This document shows, piece after piece, positions 42,184-51,368 of a stretch of DNA of 64,000 bases. This DNA is from Massilistercora timonensis (GTDB lineage Bacteria > Bacillota > Clostridia > Lachnospirales > Lachnospiraceae). A model generated the notes under the pieces. It was not told the origin of the DNA. It did no database searches and was given only the letters and a program-made list of their open reading frames with translations. The position numbers and the translations under genes are program-made. The stretch lies in NCBI RefSeq assembly GCF_900312975.1, contig NZ_LT990039.1, forward strand, positions 1,798,001-1,862,000, in the 5' to 3' direction. Position 1 is the first letter of the stretch, and the number at the start of each line of letters is the position of its first letter.

Positions 42184-43007
42184 TTTTCCGCGGCGTGGAC
42201 CTGGCGGTAGCGGATGGGGGTCATCCCATACTTCTTCCGAAACGCCTGGGTAAAATAAGACTGGGAAGAAAAGCCTACCGTAGAAGAGATGGAGGAGATG
42301 GAATAATCCGTGTCCTTCAGAAGGGTGCAGGCCGCTTCCATGCGCCGGTTGTTGAGATACTGGATGGGAGACTGACCGGTGTGTTTGGAGAAGGAATGGG
42401 CCATGTAGTATTTATTCATGTGGGTCAGTTCTGTCAGTGTGTCCAGGGTGATGTGGTCCGCGTAATTGCTGTCCAGGTAGTCCTTGATCTGGGCGCACTC
42501 CTTGGTCATATAGGTGGCGGAGAATGCCACCGGGATCACGTGCTGGTCCCGGATGATCCAGAGAAGCAGGATCTCCAGGAGGTCCTGGCAGATCTTGTCC
42601 GAGCCGTAGGAAGGATTGCTCATCTCAAAGAACATAAGGGAGAGCAGATTGGCCACGACGGTCTTGCTCTGGAAGTTACAGTAGATCTGTACACAGGCCG
42701 GCTCCCCTTTTTTCTGAAAAGAGATACCCTCCACGCCGATCACATAGTACTGAAGATCTGAAGAAGACTGCTCCGTGTGTTCCATATAGGGGGGGACGAT
42801 GATCAGATCTCCTGTTTTTATATGATAGGTCTCCCCGCGGAAGAGAAAGTTTCCCTCTCCGCTGACTACATAGAAGAGTTCTGTAAAGGGATGGGAGTGG
42901 AACACGCTCTTCCAGTCCATCTCATCCTTGGAGAAGGAGATGGATAGAAGGCGGGCGTTCAGTTTCTCGATCTGGTTTCCCTGTACGGAATATTGTCTGT
43001 GACTCAT
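42180..43007 (-). CDS. AraC-family regulator with cupin sensor
   Basis: 275 residues. N-terminal cupin-like sensor (HSHPFTELFYVVSGEGNFLF, then GDLIIVPPYMEHTE, about 38-87) and two C-terminal helix-turn-helix motifs (about 170-270; ITLDTLTELTHMNKYYMAHSF, and VGFSSQSYFTQAFRKKYGMTP). Probably activates the glycan genes around it when a sugar binds the cupin. It lies 26 bases downstream of sulfatase 1 on the same strand, so they may share a transcript. Confidence 0.9.
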   Translation of the reverse strand: MSHRQYSVQGNQIEKLNARLLSISFSKDEMDWKSVFHSHPFTELFYVVSGEGNFLFRGETYHIKTGDLIIVPPYMEHTEQSSSDLQYYVIGVEGISFQKKGEPACVQIYCNFQSKTVVANLLSLMFFEMSNPSYGSDKICQDLLEILLLWIIRDQHVIPVAFSATYMTKECAQIKDYLDSNYADHITLDTLTELTHMNKYYMAHSFSKHTGQSPIQYLNNRRMEAACTLLKDTDYSISSISSTVGFSSQSYFTQAFRKKYGMTPIRYRQVHAAEN

Positions 43008-43033
43008 AAAAACTCCTTTGTCTGTAAATGATA

Positions 43034-44497
43034 TCAGTCTGCCTGGCGGAGATGGTCCATGGTCTCCGGGTAAGGACGGCCGGGGATCAGCTTCTCGCCG
43101 TCGGTGAAGCCTTCCGGTCTTCCGGTAAGGCTCTGGATCAGGCAGGAGCGCAGATAAGCGACGCGTTCCCGGACTTCCGGGTCGCCGATGCGGTCAGTCA
43201 GCTCGTGGGGATCGTCAGCCAGGTCGAAGTACTGTTCCTGTCCGGTGACAGGAAACCAGATGTACTTGTCAGTCTCGGTGACGATCCAGTGGTTGGAGAA
43301 CTCCCCATAGGAGTGTTCTCCGTGGAGCCAGGGCCGTACAGTTCCTTCCGGATCCCGGGCCAGGGGCAGAAGGTCGTATCCGTCTACCGTATCCGGGATA
43401 GGCGCGCCTGCCAGGGACAGTAAGGTGGGCATCACATCCCGCAGCTCCACTACGCTGTGGCAGGTGGAGGCGGGGGTGATGTGAAGGCCGGTATTCTTCC
43501 CGGCGGTGAGGAAGAAGGGAACCCGGCAGCTCCCCTCGTAAGGCCGGGACTTGCGGAACATATGGTGATCGCACAGCTCCTCCCCGTGATCGGCAGTGAA
43601 GAGGATGACGGTGTCGTCGTAGACCTCCTGCTCAATGAGGGCCATGATAAGTCTTCCGATCTGGTGATCCAGATGGGTGATACAGGCGTAGTAGCCGATC
43701 TGGGCCTGCCGGATCAGTTCCGGGTCAATGGGGCCTGTCTTGGAGTCAAAGATACGGCCGTCACGCTTGAGGAATTGGTCGGTCTCCCAGGAGCCAACGA
43801 AAGGTTTGCGCAGATCCTTGTCTTTATAGAGGTCGAAGTAATGCTGAGGCGCGTCCAGAGGCGGATGGGGCCGCAGGTAGGAGGCCATCAGGAAGAAGGG
43901 CTGGTCCGGGTCCCTGCGCCGGAGGAAATCCAGGCACCGGTCCGTCACCCAGTTGGTGGGGTGATATTTCTCCTCGTGGGTCCAGGGACGGGCCACCCAG
44001 CTGTTGCAGTCAATGCCTGTATCCGTTACATCGGCGTCGGCGCCCAGTTCCTGCCGGAGCCAGTGGAAGTAGTCGTCCGCCACAAACTGGGACTCCCGGT
44101 AGGGAACGTGGCCGTAGCGGGCAGAGTGGAGATAGCCGTCGTGAAGGTCCACATTGTGGAAGCCCAGATAATTCCGCAGGGGATGGACGTGCATTTTGCC
44201 CACGCACTGGGTATAGTATCCGGCTTTGGAGAGTTCGCCTGCCATGGTGTGGGGGTATCTCCAGGGTACATTGTCCTCATAGCCTACCCGGCCGTGATGG
44301 CTCTGTTCCATGCCGGTATGCAGGGCTGCCCTGGCAGCGATGCAGCTTGGGCAGGCGCTGTAGGCCCGGTCGAAATTCACGCCCCGGGAGGCCAGGGTGT
44401 CAAGGTAGGGGGTCTTCACATCCGGGTGCCCCGCGTATCCCAGGGCATCAGCCCGGAGCTGATCCGTCATCAGTAAAATAATATTTGGCTGTTTCAT
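43034..44497 (-). CDS. Sulfatase 1, cytoplasmic (active site C-I-A-A-R)
   Basis: 487 residues of the formylglycine-dependent sulfatase family (S1). No signal peptide: the protein begins at once with PNIILLMTDQLRAD. The residue to be converted is C52 in SCIAARAALHTG; the usual proline after two residues is alanine, a variant that radical SAM maturases accept. Metal and sulfate ligands include ADHGEELCDHH and the lysine in KMHVHP. Predicted to remove sulfate from an imported sugar. It is divergent from the TauE-like gene and precedes the AraC gene. Confidence 0.9.
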   Translation of the reverse strand: MKQPNIILLMTDQLRADALGYAGHPDVKTPYLDTLASRGVNFDRAYSACPSCIAARAALHTGMEQSHHGRVGYEDNVPWRYPHTMAGELSKAGYYTQCVGKMHVHPLRNYLGFHNVDLHDGYLHSARYGHVPYRESQFVADDYFHWLRQELGADADVTDTGIDCNSWVARPWTHEEKYHPTNWVTDRCLDFLRRRDPDQPFFLMASYLRPHPPLDAPQHYFDLYKDKDLRKPFVGSWETDQFLKRDGRIFDSKTGPIDPELIRQAQIGYYACITHLDHQIGRLIMALIEQEVYDDTVILFTADHGEELCDHHMFRKSRPYEGSCRVPFFLTAGKNTGLHITPASTCHSVVELRDVMPTLLSLAGAPIPDTVDGYDLLPLARDPEGTVRPWLHGEHSYGEFSNHWIVTETDKYIWFPVTGQEQYFDLADDPHELTDRIGDPEVRERVAYLRSCLIQSLTGRPEGFTDGEKLIPGRPYPETMDHLRQAD

Positions 44498-44627
44498 AAT
44501 AACTCCTTTATTGTTATAATATTGCTGTGAATCTTTTAGAAATCGTTACTTTGTCTTAACAATAATACAATCGGAGTGGAAAAGCAAGCAAATCCAGGGA
44601 AATTAAGAAAGAAGAGGTTGAGAGATT

Positions 44628-45425
44628 ATGGTTATGGTTTTGGTATTTTTCGCGGTCAGTATTCTGTCCTCCACCGCCGGCTCCATCTGCGGGATCGGAG
44701 GCGGTGTGATCATCAAGCCGGTGCTGGACGCGCTGGGAGTCATGAGCGTGAGCAGTATCAGTTTCCTGTCCGGGTGCACGGTGCTTGCCATGTCTGTAGT
44801 GTCTGTCTATAAGAATCTGCGCTCCGGGACGGCCCGGATGGATCTTAAGATCGCCACATCCCTTGCCGTCGGGGCTGCCGCAGGCGGCGTGGCCGGCAAA
44901 GCCATGTTCCAGTCTCTGAAGGAGGCGGTGGGAGACGAGAACCTGGTGGGAATGACTCAGGCGCTGGTGCTGATCGCCATCACCCTGGCTACGCTTCTCT
45001 ATACGATATATAAGGAGAAGATCCACACCAGGAAATGCGATCAGATCTGGCTGTGCGTCCTGATCGGACTGCTCCTTGGGATCATGTCCAGCTTCCTTGG
45101 CATCGGCGGAGGCCCCATCAACCTGATGGTGCTGGGATACTTCTTCTCCATGAGCACCAAGGAGGCGGCGTTAAGTTCTCTCTATATTATCCTGTTCTCC
45201 CAGATCACCAGCCTGGTGCAGACCTGCGCCACCGGGAATATCCCCCACATGAAGCTGTCCTACCTGGCGGTGATGATCGTAGGCGGGATCCTGGGCGGGA
45301 CCATCGGCAGCAGGATCAACAAGAAGATCAGTGAGAAAGGGGTGGACAAGCTGTTCATCTTCCTGATGGCGGTGATCGTCCTGATCAATATCTACAATGC
45401 GGTGAAATTCTCCGGCATTTTGTAA
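44628..45425 (+). CDS. TauE/SafE-family anion exporter
   Basis: 265 residues with about eight membrane helices in two repeats, each with the family's glycine-rich motif (SICGIGGGVIIKP near 19, FLGIGGGPINLM near 154). Family members move sulfite, sulfonates or other organic anions across the membrane. Placed between two sulfatase genes, it may export sulfate released in the cytoplasm, which is an inference. It ends at a terminator shared with the converging sulfatase 2 gene. Confidence 0.85.
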   Translation: MVMVLVFFAVSILSSTAGSICGIGGGVIIKPVLDALGVMSVSSISFLSGCTVLAMSVVSVYKNLRSGTARMDLKIATSLAVGAAAGGVAGKAMFQSLKEAVGDENLVGMTQALVLIAITLATLLYTIYKEKIHTRKCDQIWLCVLIGLLLGIMSSFLGIGGGPINLMVLGYFFSMSTKEAALSSLYIILFSQITSLVQTCATGNIPHMKLSYLAVMIVGGILGGTIGSRINKKISEKGVDKLFIFLMAVIVLINIYNAVKFSGIL

Positions 45426-45433
45426 GTTTAAAT

Positions 45434-45462
45434 AGGAAGCCTGTGTGAGGCTTCCTTTTTTT
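45434..45462. terminator. Terminator between tauE-like and sulfatase 2 genes
   Basis: AGGAAGCC and GGCTTCCT (45434-45441, 45449-45456) with a TGTGTGA loop and T run. Confidence 0.85.
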
Positions 45463-46921
45463 ATTCATCTTTGACAGGCGCCGGCATGGGGCCGTATTTT
45501 TCCACCAGGTGGGCCCGGCTTCCGGGCCGGCAATACTGGCCAGTGCCGGTAACGCCTTCCTTGCGGGCGTCCAGGTCCGGATCGGAGTAAGAGAGGAACC
45601 ACTCCTCCAATTGCCGGCGCATGGTCAGGATCTGATCCTGGAAGACCGGGTCGTCGAAGAGGTTCTGAGTCTCATCCGGGTCAGCGGTAAGGTGGTACAG
45701 TTCGTTTGGCCCGTAGGGATAACGGAGCACCAGTTTCCATTCTTTGTCCCGGATCATCCGCACCGGGCCATACTCGTCGAAGACCACCACCGGACGGTCC
45801 ATGGGAAGTTCCGGGCGGACAAGCCACTTCTGGAAGCTGTGGCCGGGCAGTCTCTGGGCGGTGGCAAGAGGGGCGCCGGAGAGCTGGCAGATGGTGGGCA
45901 GTACATCATAGTGGCTGAAGAGCTCCCGGCACACGGCATTCTGGGCGAAATGTCCCGGCCAGGAGGCGATAAACGGTACCTTCACGGAACTGTCGTACAT
46001 GTTCTGGGGGAAGGTGCCGTTTCCTTTGCCCCAGATCCCGTGCTGGCCCAGGTTCATGCCGTTGTCGGAGGTAAAGAAGATCATGGTGTCTTCCGAAAGC
46101 CCCAGTTCCGTAAGTTTGTCCATCAGCCGTCCGATCTGATGATCCATGGCGGTGATGGCGGCGTAGTATCCCCGCAGCAGCTCTTTGCGCCGTTCCCCTC
46201 TCCCGTGGGGACAGGTATTTACCTGCCAGGGGTGATAGGGAAGATCCGGGGTTGCGGTGAAGCCGGAGTCCCGGTAGAGATCCAGGTATTCCTTCTTGTG
46301 GTCCGTCTCTTCCCAGGGGCTGTGAGGCGCTGTGAAGTGGACGCTGAGATAGAAGGGGGCGGTTCCCCTGGAGAAATCTTCCAGGCAGCGCGCGGCGTGA
46401 TCGCCGATGAGATCGGTGATGTAGCCTTTCTGAGTCGCAAGCTCCCCGTTTTCGATCATCTCCGGGTCAAAGTAGCGGACGCCCCCGCCTCCGATGGTGT
46501 ACCAGTGGGAGAATCCGTGCTGGGGCGTCATACTGTCCCCCATGTGCCATTTGCCCACCAGGGCGCACTGATAACCGCTCTGCGCCAGAAGATCGGTATA
46601 GGCGGTCAGATGGTCGGTATACTGGATGGGAACGGTCTCGTGGGGCAGATACTGGAGGGTCTCCGGGGAAAGTCTGTCCCGGTCCAGGCTGCCGCCGTCC
46701 AGCCAGTCCAGAATGCCGTGGCAGGAGGGCATGGTGCCGGTGAGGATGGAAGCCCGGGCTGGTGAACACACCGGGGAGGCGCAGAAGAACTGGTCAAACC
46801 GGACGCCCTGGCGGGCCAGCCGGTCCAGGTTGGGCGTCTGGATATCGGTGTTGCCAGCGCAGCGAAGCGCCCAGTGTCCCATATCGTCTGCAAGAAGAAA
46901 CAGGATATTTGGTTGTTTCAT
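45461..46921 (-). CDS. Sulfatase 2, cytoplasmic (active site C-S-P-A-R)
   Basis: 486 residues from the ATG at 46921 (MKQPNILFLLADDMG); the frame extends upstream but without a plausible start. No signal peptide. The conserved cysteine is C52 in VCSPARASILTG, the standard CxPxR signature. Metal ligands D12-D13 and the later SDNGMNLGQHG are present. It is of a different S1 subgroup than sulfatase 1, so the two may remove sulfate from different positions of a sugar. Needs the maturase at 41056. Confidence 0.9.
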   Translation of the reverse strand: MKQPNILFLLADDMGHWALRCAGNTDIQTPNLDRLARQGVRFDQFFCASPVCSPARASILTGTMPSCHGILDWLDGGSLDRDRLSPETLQYLPHETVPIQYTDHLTAYTDLLAQSGYQCALVGKWHMGDSMTPQHGFSHWYTIGGGGVRYFDPEMIENGELATQKGYITDLIGDHAARCLEDFSRGTAPFYLSVHFTAPHSPWEETDHKKEYLDLYRDSGFTATPDLPYHPWQVNTCPHGRGERRKELLRGYYAAITAMDHQIGRLMDKLTELGLSEDTMIFFTSDNGMNLGQHGIWGKGNGTFPQNMYDSSVKVPFIASWPGHFAQNAVCRELFSHYDVLPTICQLSGAPLATAQRLPGHSFQKWLVRPELPMDRPVVVFDEYGPVRMIRDKEWKLVLRYPYGPNELYHLTADPDETQNLFDDPVFQDQILTMRRQLEEWFLSYSDPDLDARKEGVTGTGQYCRPGSRAHLVEKYGPMPAPVKDE

Positions 46922-47101
46922 AATAATAAGTCCTTTCCTGGTCATTTTCTGTCTTGAGGTATTATAGCAGATTTTTCGGTTCTTTGGAATAAAGAGCGCC
47001 GCAAACCTTTCGGGACGATCTATAAACAATATTTATAGAAGATAAGAAATTTGAATTTCACATTTCCCGGATTCAGAGATAAAATCATCTATGGTAAATG
47101 A

Positions 47102-47128
47102 TTCGCCGCAGAACAGTTTGACGGCGAA
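47102..47128. promoter_or_regulatory. Inverted repeat before the marR gene
   Basis: TTCGCCG (47102-47108) and CGGCGAA (47122-47128) separated by 13 bases. It may be the MarR operator or an mRNA hairpin. Confidence 0.4.
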
Positions 47129-47167
47129 CCATTAAACAGAAGAATCTACAGGAGGTGTTGATGGAAA

Positions 47168-47668
47168 ATGACGGGGGATATTCAGGCGGAAGATCTGATC
47201 CTGCTGATCCGTAAGCTCAATCTGGATCTGACGTCGCAGCTGGAATCTGTTCTCCGGTATAAAGGCATGAGCGGTTTCCAGGTTTATTTCATGGTGTATT
47301 TCTTGAGACATCACCCGGAAGGGACTTATCTTACCGAGTTGTGTCATGAGACCGGAGTGTCCAAATCAGCGCTCTCCGGTTTGATCAAGAAGCTGCGGAA
47401 CGCAGGGTATCTTTCTTTTCAGGAGGACCCGCAGGATATCCGCAGGAAAGAGCTGTTCCCGACGCCCAAACTGCTGGAGGAGGGCAAGGAGTTCTTAAGG
47501 AAGGCGGATGAGATGGAGAATGCTTTCTGTGGGGCGCTGAAACCCGGGGAGCGAAGGCGGCTCTGGGGGATCCTGAAGCGTCTTGCGGACGCAGGGGAGG
47601 GAACGATCAAAGAAGACAGGAGGTTATCTTACAGTGAGAAAAGTTATACAGCAGCTGGGAATTTATAA
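47168..47668 (+). CDS. MarR-family regulator
   Basis: 166 residues. A winged helix lies at about 40-105 (GTYLTELCHETGVSKSALSGLIKKLRNAGYL, then the wing DPQDIRRKELFPT). The start follows AGGAGGTG by 12 bases, slightly far; another ATG at 47161 is better spaced but in a frame that closes after 17 codons. Likely represses the two ABC exporter genes downstream and releases them when a toxic compound binds. The exporter gene overlaps its end by 35 bases. Confidence 0.88.
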   Translation: MTGDIQAEDLILLIRKLNLDLTSQLESVLRYKGMSGFQVYFMVYFLRHHPEGTYLTELCHETGVSKSALSGLIKKLRNAGYLSFQEDPQDIRRKELFPTPKLLEEGKEFLRKADEMENAFCGALKPGERRRLWGILKRLADAGEGTIKEDRRLSYSEKSYTAAGNL

Positions 47669-49373
47669 GAAGGACACCTATCGGTGTATCGGTCTTACCG
47701 CCCTGGAAGTGATCATGGAGATCCTGATGCCGTTTATTACGGCGATCATTATCGACCAGGGGCTGGAGGCCAAGGACCTTGGGGTTGTGTACCGGTTTGG
47801 CGGGATGATGGTAGTGATGGCGTTCTTAAGCCTGACATTCGGCGGACTGGCAGGAAAGGATGCGGCAAGCGCGGCCTCCGGGCTGGCGGCCAACTTAAGG
47901 GAGGCCATCTACGCCAATATCCAGACCTTTTCCTTTTCCAATATTGACAAATTCAGCGTGCCAAGTCTGGTGACCCGTATGACCACAGATATTACCAACG
48001 TGCAGAACGCGTTTATGATGGTGATCCGTGTGGCGGTGCGGGCGCCGCTGAACCTGATCTTCAGTTTCACCATGTGCCTGATCATCAGCCCCCACTTGAG
48101 CGGAATGTTCCTGATCGCGGTGGTCTTCCTGGTGATCGTGATCGGAGCTATCATGGTAGTAACGCTTAAGATTTTCCGGGAAGTGTTCCGCAGGTACGAT
48201 GACCTGAACGCCAGCGTACAGGAAAATGTCACCGCCATCCGGGTGGTAAAGGCATTTGTCCGGGAGGAACATGAGAATGAGAAGTTCGCCAGGGCTTCCA
48301 AAATGCTTCGGGACCTTTCGGTGAAAGCGGAGAGCCTGCTGGCTTTCAACGCGCCGGCTATGATGGTGGCAGTTTATTTCTGTATCATCTCTGTATCCTG
48401 GCTGGGAGCGAAGTTTATTGTAGGTGGTTCTCTTACCACCGGTGACCTGACCAGTCTGTTCAGTTATATTATGTCGCTGCTTATGAGTCTGATGATGCTC
48501 TCCATGGTGATCGTTATGATCAGTATGTCCATGGCCAGTATCCGACGGATCGGCGAAGTCCTGGATGAGAAGCCGGACCTGACCGACCCGGAGGATCCGG
48601 TGATGGAAGTGGCCGACGGGCAGATTGATTTCAACCATGTGAATTTCTCCTACAAACATGGCAGCGGCAAGAATGCGCTGACGGATATCGATCTTCATAT
48701 TAAGAGCGGAGAGACCATCGGCGTCATCGGCGGCACCGGTTCCGGAAAGAGCAGTCTGGTGAACCTGATCTGCCGGCTCTACGATGTGGACGAAGGTTCC
48801 GTCTGTGTGGGCGGCGTGGATGTGCGCCGGTATGACACCGAGGTCCTGCGTGACCAGGTATCTGTAGTGCTCCAGAAGAACACCCTCTTCTCCGGCACCA
48901 TCCTTGACAACCTGCGCTGGGGCAATCCAAAGGCCACTAAGGAAGAATGTATCGAGGCCTGCAAGGCGGCCTGCGCCGATGAGTTCATCGACCGGATGCC
49001 CAAGGGGTATGAGACCTGGATCGAGCGGGGCGGCTCCAACGTCTCCGGCGGTCAGAAGCAGCGGCTGTGTATTGCAAGGGCTCTGTTGAAGAAGCCTAAG
49101 GTTCTGATCCTGGACGATTCCACCAGTGCCGTGGACACGGCTACAGACGCCAGCATCCGGGCGGCCTTCGCCCGGGAGATCCCGGGAACTACCAAGATCA
49201 TCATCGCCCAGCGTGTCTCCAGCGTGCAGTCCGCAGACCGGATCCTGGTGCTGGACGACGGACGGATCGACGACTTTGACACCCATGAGAACCTGCTGGA
49301 ACACAACGCCATCTACCAGGAGATCTTCAATTCACAGATCGAGGGCGGCGGCGACTTCGACCAGCCGGCATAG
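47634..49373 (+). CDS. ABC exporter subunit 1, degenerate ATP site
   Basis: 579 residues from a GTG at 47634 behind AGGAGG. Six-helix membrane domain (about 15-310) and ATPase domain with Walker A GGTGSGKSS and signature NVSGGQKQR. Walker B reads LILDDSTSAVD: the catalytic glutamate is aspartate, as in the degenerate half of heterodimeric exporters such as BmrC/TM287. It pairs with the next gene, 24 bases downstream, as a multidrug-type exporter in the inner membrane. Confidence 0.9.
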   Translation: MRKVIQQLGIYKKDTYRCIGLTALEVIMEILMPFITAIIIDQGLEAKDLGVVYRFGGMMVVMAFLSLTFGGLAGKDAASAASGLAANLREAIYANIQTFSFSNIDKFSVPSLVTRMTTDITNVQNAFMMVIRVAVRAPLNLIFSFTMCLIISPHLSGMFLIAVVFLVIVIGAIMVVTLKIFREVFRRYDDLNASVQENVTAIRVVKAFVREEHENEKFARASKMLRDLSVKAESLLAFNAPAMMVAVYFCIISVSWLGAKFIVGGSLTTGDLTSLFSYIMSLLMSLMMLSMVIVMISMSMASIRRIGEVLDEKPDLTDPEDPVMEVADGQIDFNHVNFSYKHGSGKNALTDIDLHIKSGETIGVIGGTGSGKSSLVNLICRLYDVDEGSVCVGGVDVRRYDTEVLRDQVSVVLQKNTLFSGTILDNLRWGNPKATKEECIEACKAACADEFIDRMPKGYETWIERGGSNVSGGQKQRLCIARALLKKPKVLILDDSTSAVDTATDASIRAAFAREIPGTTKIIIAQRVSSVQSADRILVLDDGRIDDFDTHENLLEHNAIYQEIFNSQIEGGGDFDQPA

Positions 49374-49397
49374 AGAAGGAAGGAGGAGAACTGATCT

Positions 49398-51290
49398 ATG
49401 AACGAAAAGAAGAGAAGACCCAGAGTAGCTTCCGCCTCCAGACTGGTGGGCCGGGTCATCGGATATATGCTTCACTATTATAAATACCTGTTCCTGCTGG
49501 TGATCGCCTGCATTCTCATCAATGCAGTGGCCACCGTGGTGGGAGCTACCTTTCCCCAGAAGCTGGTGGATAATTATATCATGCCTATGCTGAACACAGG
49601 CTCTGATGATTTCAGCAACCTGGCAAGAGATCTGTTCCAGCTGGCCGGGATCATGGCCATCGGTGTGGTGGCTGCGTTTACCTACAACCGGATCATGGTC
49701 AATGTAAGCCAGGGCACCATGCTCCATCTCAGGGACGATCTGTTCGCCCGGATGGAAGCTCTTCCCATCAAATATTTTGACACTCACGCCCACGGCGATA
49801 TCATGTCGGTATACACCAACGATGTGGATACTCTGCGGCAGCTGTTGAGCCAGAGTATCCCCCAGATCATCAACTCGCTGATCTCCATGACGGCTACGCT
49901 GGTGACCATGCTGATCCTGAACCCGGCCCTGACGGTGATCTCCATCCTGACGGCTGTGGTGATGCTCCTGGTGACCTCCAACTTCTCCAAGCTGTCTGGC
50001 AAATACTTCATCCGTCAGCAGATCGACCTTGGCGCGGTGGACGGATTCATCGAGGAGATGATGGACGGCCAGAAGGTGGTGAAGGTATTCTGCCATGAGG
50101 AGAAGGCAATGGAGGACTTCCACAAGGTAAATGAGAAGTTGCGTGACAGCGCCAACAAGGCCAACCGGTACGCCAACCTTTTGATGCCCATCAACGCCAA
50201 TATCGGCTGGATCAGCTATGCCCTGGTGGCCATCGTAGGCGCGATCCTTGGGATCAACGGCCTGGCAGGGGTGACCATCGGTACGGTGGTAACCTTCGTG
50301 GGCCTGAACAAGAGCTTTACCAACCCCATCACCCAGGTGAGCCAGCAGATCAACTTCGTGGTCAACGCGGCGGCAGGCGCCCAGAGAGTCTTTGACCTGA
50401 TGGATCAGGAGCCGGAGGTGGACGAAGGCTATGTGGAGCTGGTGAACGCCACAGAAGACGAGAACGGCAATCTCACTGAGTCCAGTACCCGCACCAATCT
50501 GTGGGCCTGGAAACATCCTCATAAGGCAGAGGGGGCGGTTACCTATACGAAACTGGAAGGCGGCGTGGTCTTCGATGATGTAGACTTCGGCTACACGGAC
50601 GAGAAGATCGTACTCCACAATATCAGCCTCTGGGCGAAGCCGGGACAGAAGATCGCTTTCGTCGGGGCTACCGGAGCCGGCAAGACCACCATCACCAACC
50701 TGATCAACCGGTTCTATGACATCGCCGATGGCAAGATCCGCTACGACGGGATCAACATCAATAAGATCAAGAAGCCGGATCTGCGGCGGTCTCTTGGCAT
50801 GGTGCTTCAGGATACCCACCTGTTCACCGGAACAGTGATGGACAATATCCGCTACGGTAAGCTGGACGCCACCGATGAGGAGTGTATCAGCGCGGCGAAG
50901 CTGGCCAACGCGGACGGATTCATCCGCAGGCTTCCAGACGGCTATGATACTATGCTGACCGGGGACGGCGCTAACTTAAGCCAGGGCCAGCGGCAGCTTC
51001 TGGCCATCGCCCGGGCGGCGGTTGCCGATCCGCCGGCGCTGATCCTGGACGAGGCCACATCCTCCATCGATACTCGTACCGAGAAGCTGGTGCAGGCAGG
51101 TATGGACGCCCTGATGGCAGGGCGGACTACCTTTGTCATCGCCCACCGGCTGTCCACCGTCAAGAACTCCAACTGTATCATGGTCATGGAGCAGGGACGG
51201 ATCATCGAGCGGGGAACCCACGACGAACTGATCGCGGAGAAAGGAAAATACTATCAGCTGTATACCGGGAATTTCGCGGCGCAGGGATAG
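49398..51290 (+). CDS. ABC exporter subunit 2, complete ATP site
   Basis: 630 residues. Membrane domain about 20-330, an insertion of about 45 residues before the ATPase domain (around 350-395, NATEDENGNLTESSTRTN), then Walker A GATGAGKTT, signature LSQGQRQ and Walker B LILDEATSSID with the catalytic glutamate. It is the active partner of the preceding gene product. A strong bidirectional terminator follows. Confidence 0.92.
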   Translation: MNEKKRRPRVASASRLVGRVIGYMLHYYKYLFLLVIACILINAVATVVGATFPQKLVDNYIMPMLNTGSDDFSNLARDLFQLAGIMAIGVVAAFTYNRIMVNVSQGTMLHLRDDLFARMEALPIKYFDTHAHGDIMSVYTNDVDTLRQLLSQSIPQIINSLISMTATLVTMLILNPALTVISILTAVVMLLVTSNFSKLSGKYFIRQQIDLGAVDGFIEEMMDGQKVVKVFCHEEKAMEDFHKVNEKLRDSANKANRYANLLMPINANIGWISYALVAIVGAILGINGLAGVTIGTVVTFVGLNKSFTNPITQVSQQINFVVNAAAGAQRVFDLMDQEPEVDEGYVELVNATEDENGNLTESSTRTNLWAWKHPHKAEGAVTYTKLEGGVVFDDVDFGYTDEKIVLHNISLWAKPGQKIAFVGATGAGKTTITNLINRFYDIADGKIRYDGININKIKKPDLRRSLGMVLQDTHLFTGTVMDNIRYGKLDATDEECISAAKLANADGFIRRLPDGYDTMLTGDGANLSQGQRQLLAIARAAVADPPALILDEATSSIDTRTEKLVQAGMDALMAGRTTFVIAHRLSTVKNSNCIMVMEQGRIIERGTHDELIAEKGKYYQLYTGNFAAQG

Positions 51291-51315
51291 GAAAGAGACA
51301 GGAAAGAAAAACGAA

Positions 51316-51347
51316 GAAAGAGTGAGGAAAAATCCTCACTCTTTCTT
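51316..51347. terminator. Bidirectional terminator after the exporter genes
   Basis: 13-bp perfect stem, GAAAGAGTGAGGA (51316-51328) with TCCTCACTCTTTC (51333-51345), loop AAAA. Confidence 0.85.
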
Positions 51348-51368
51348 CATTGCAGACTGTAGAATTAA

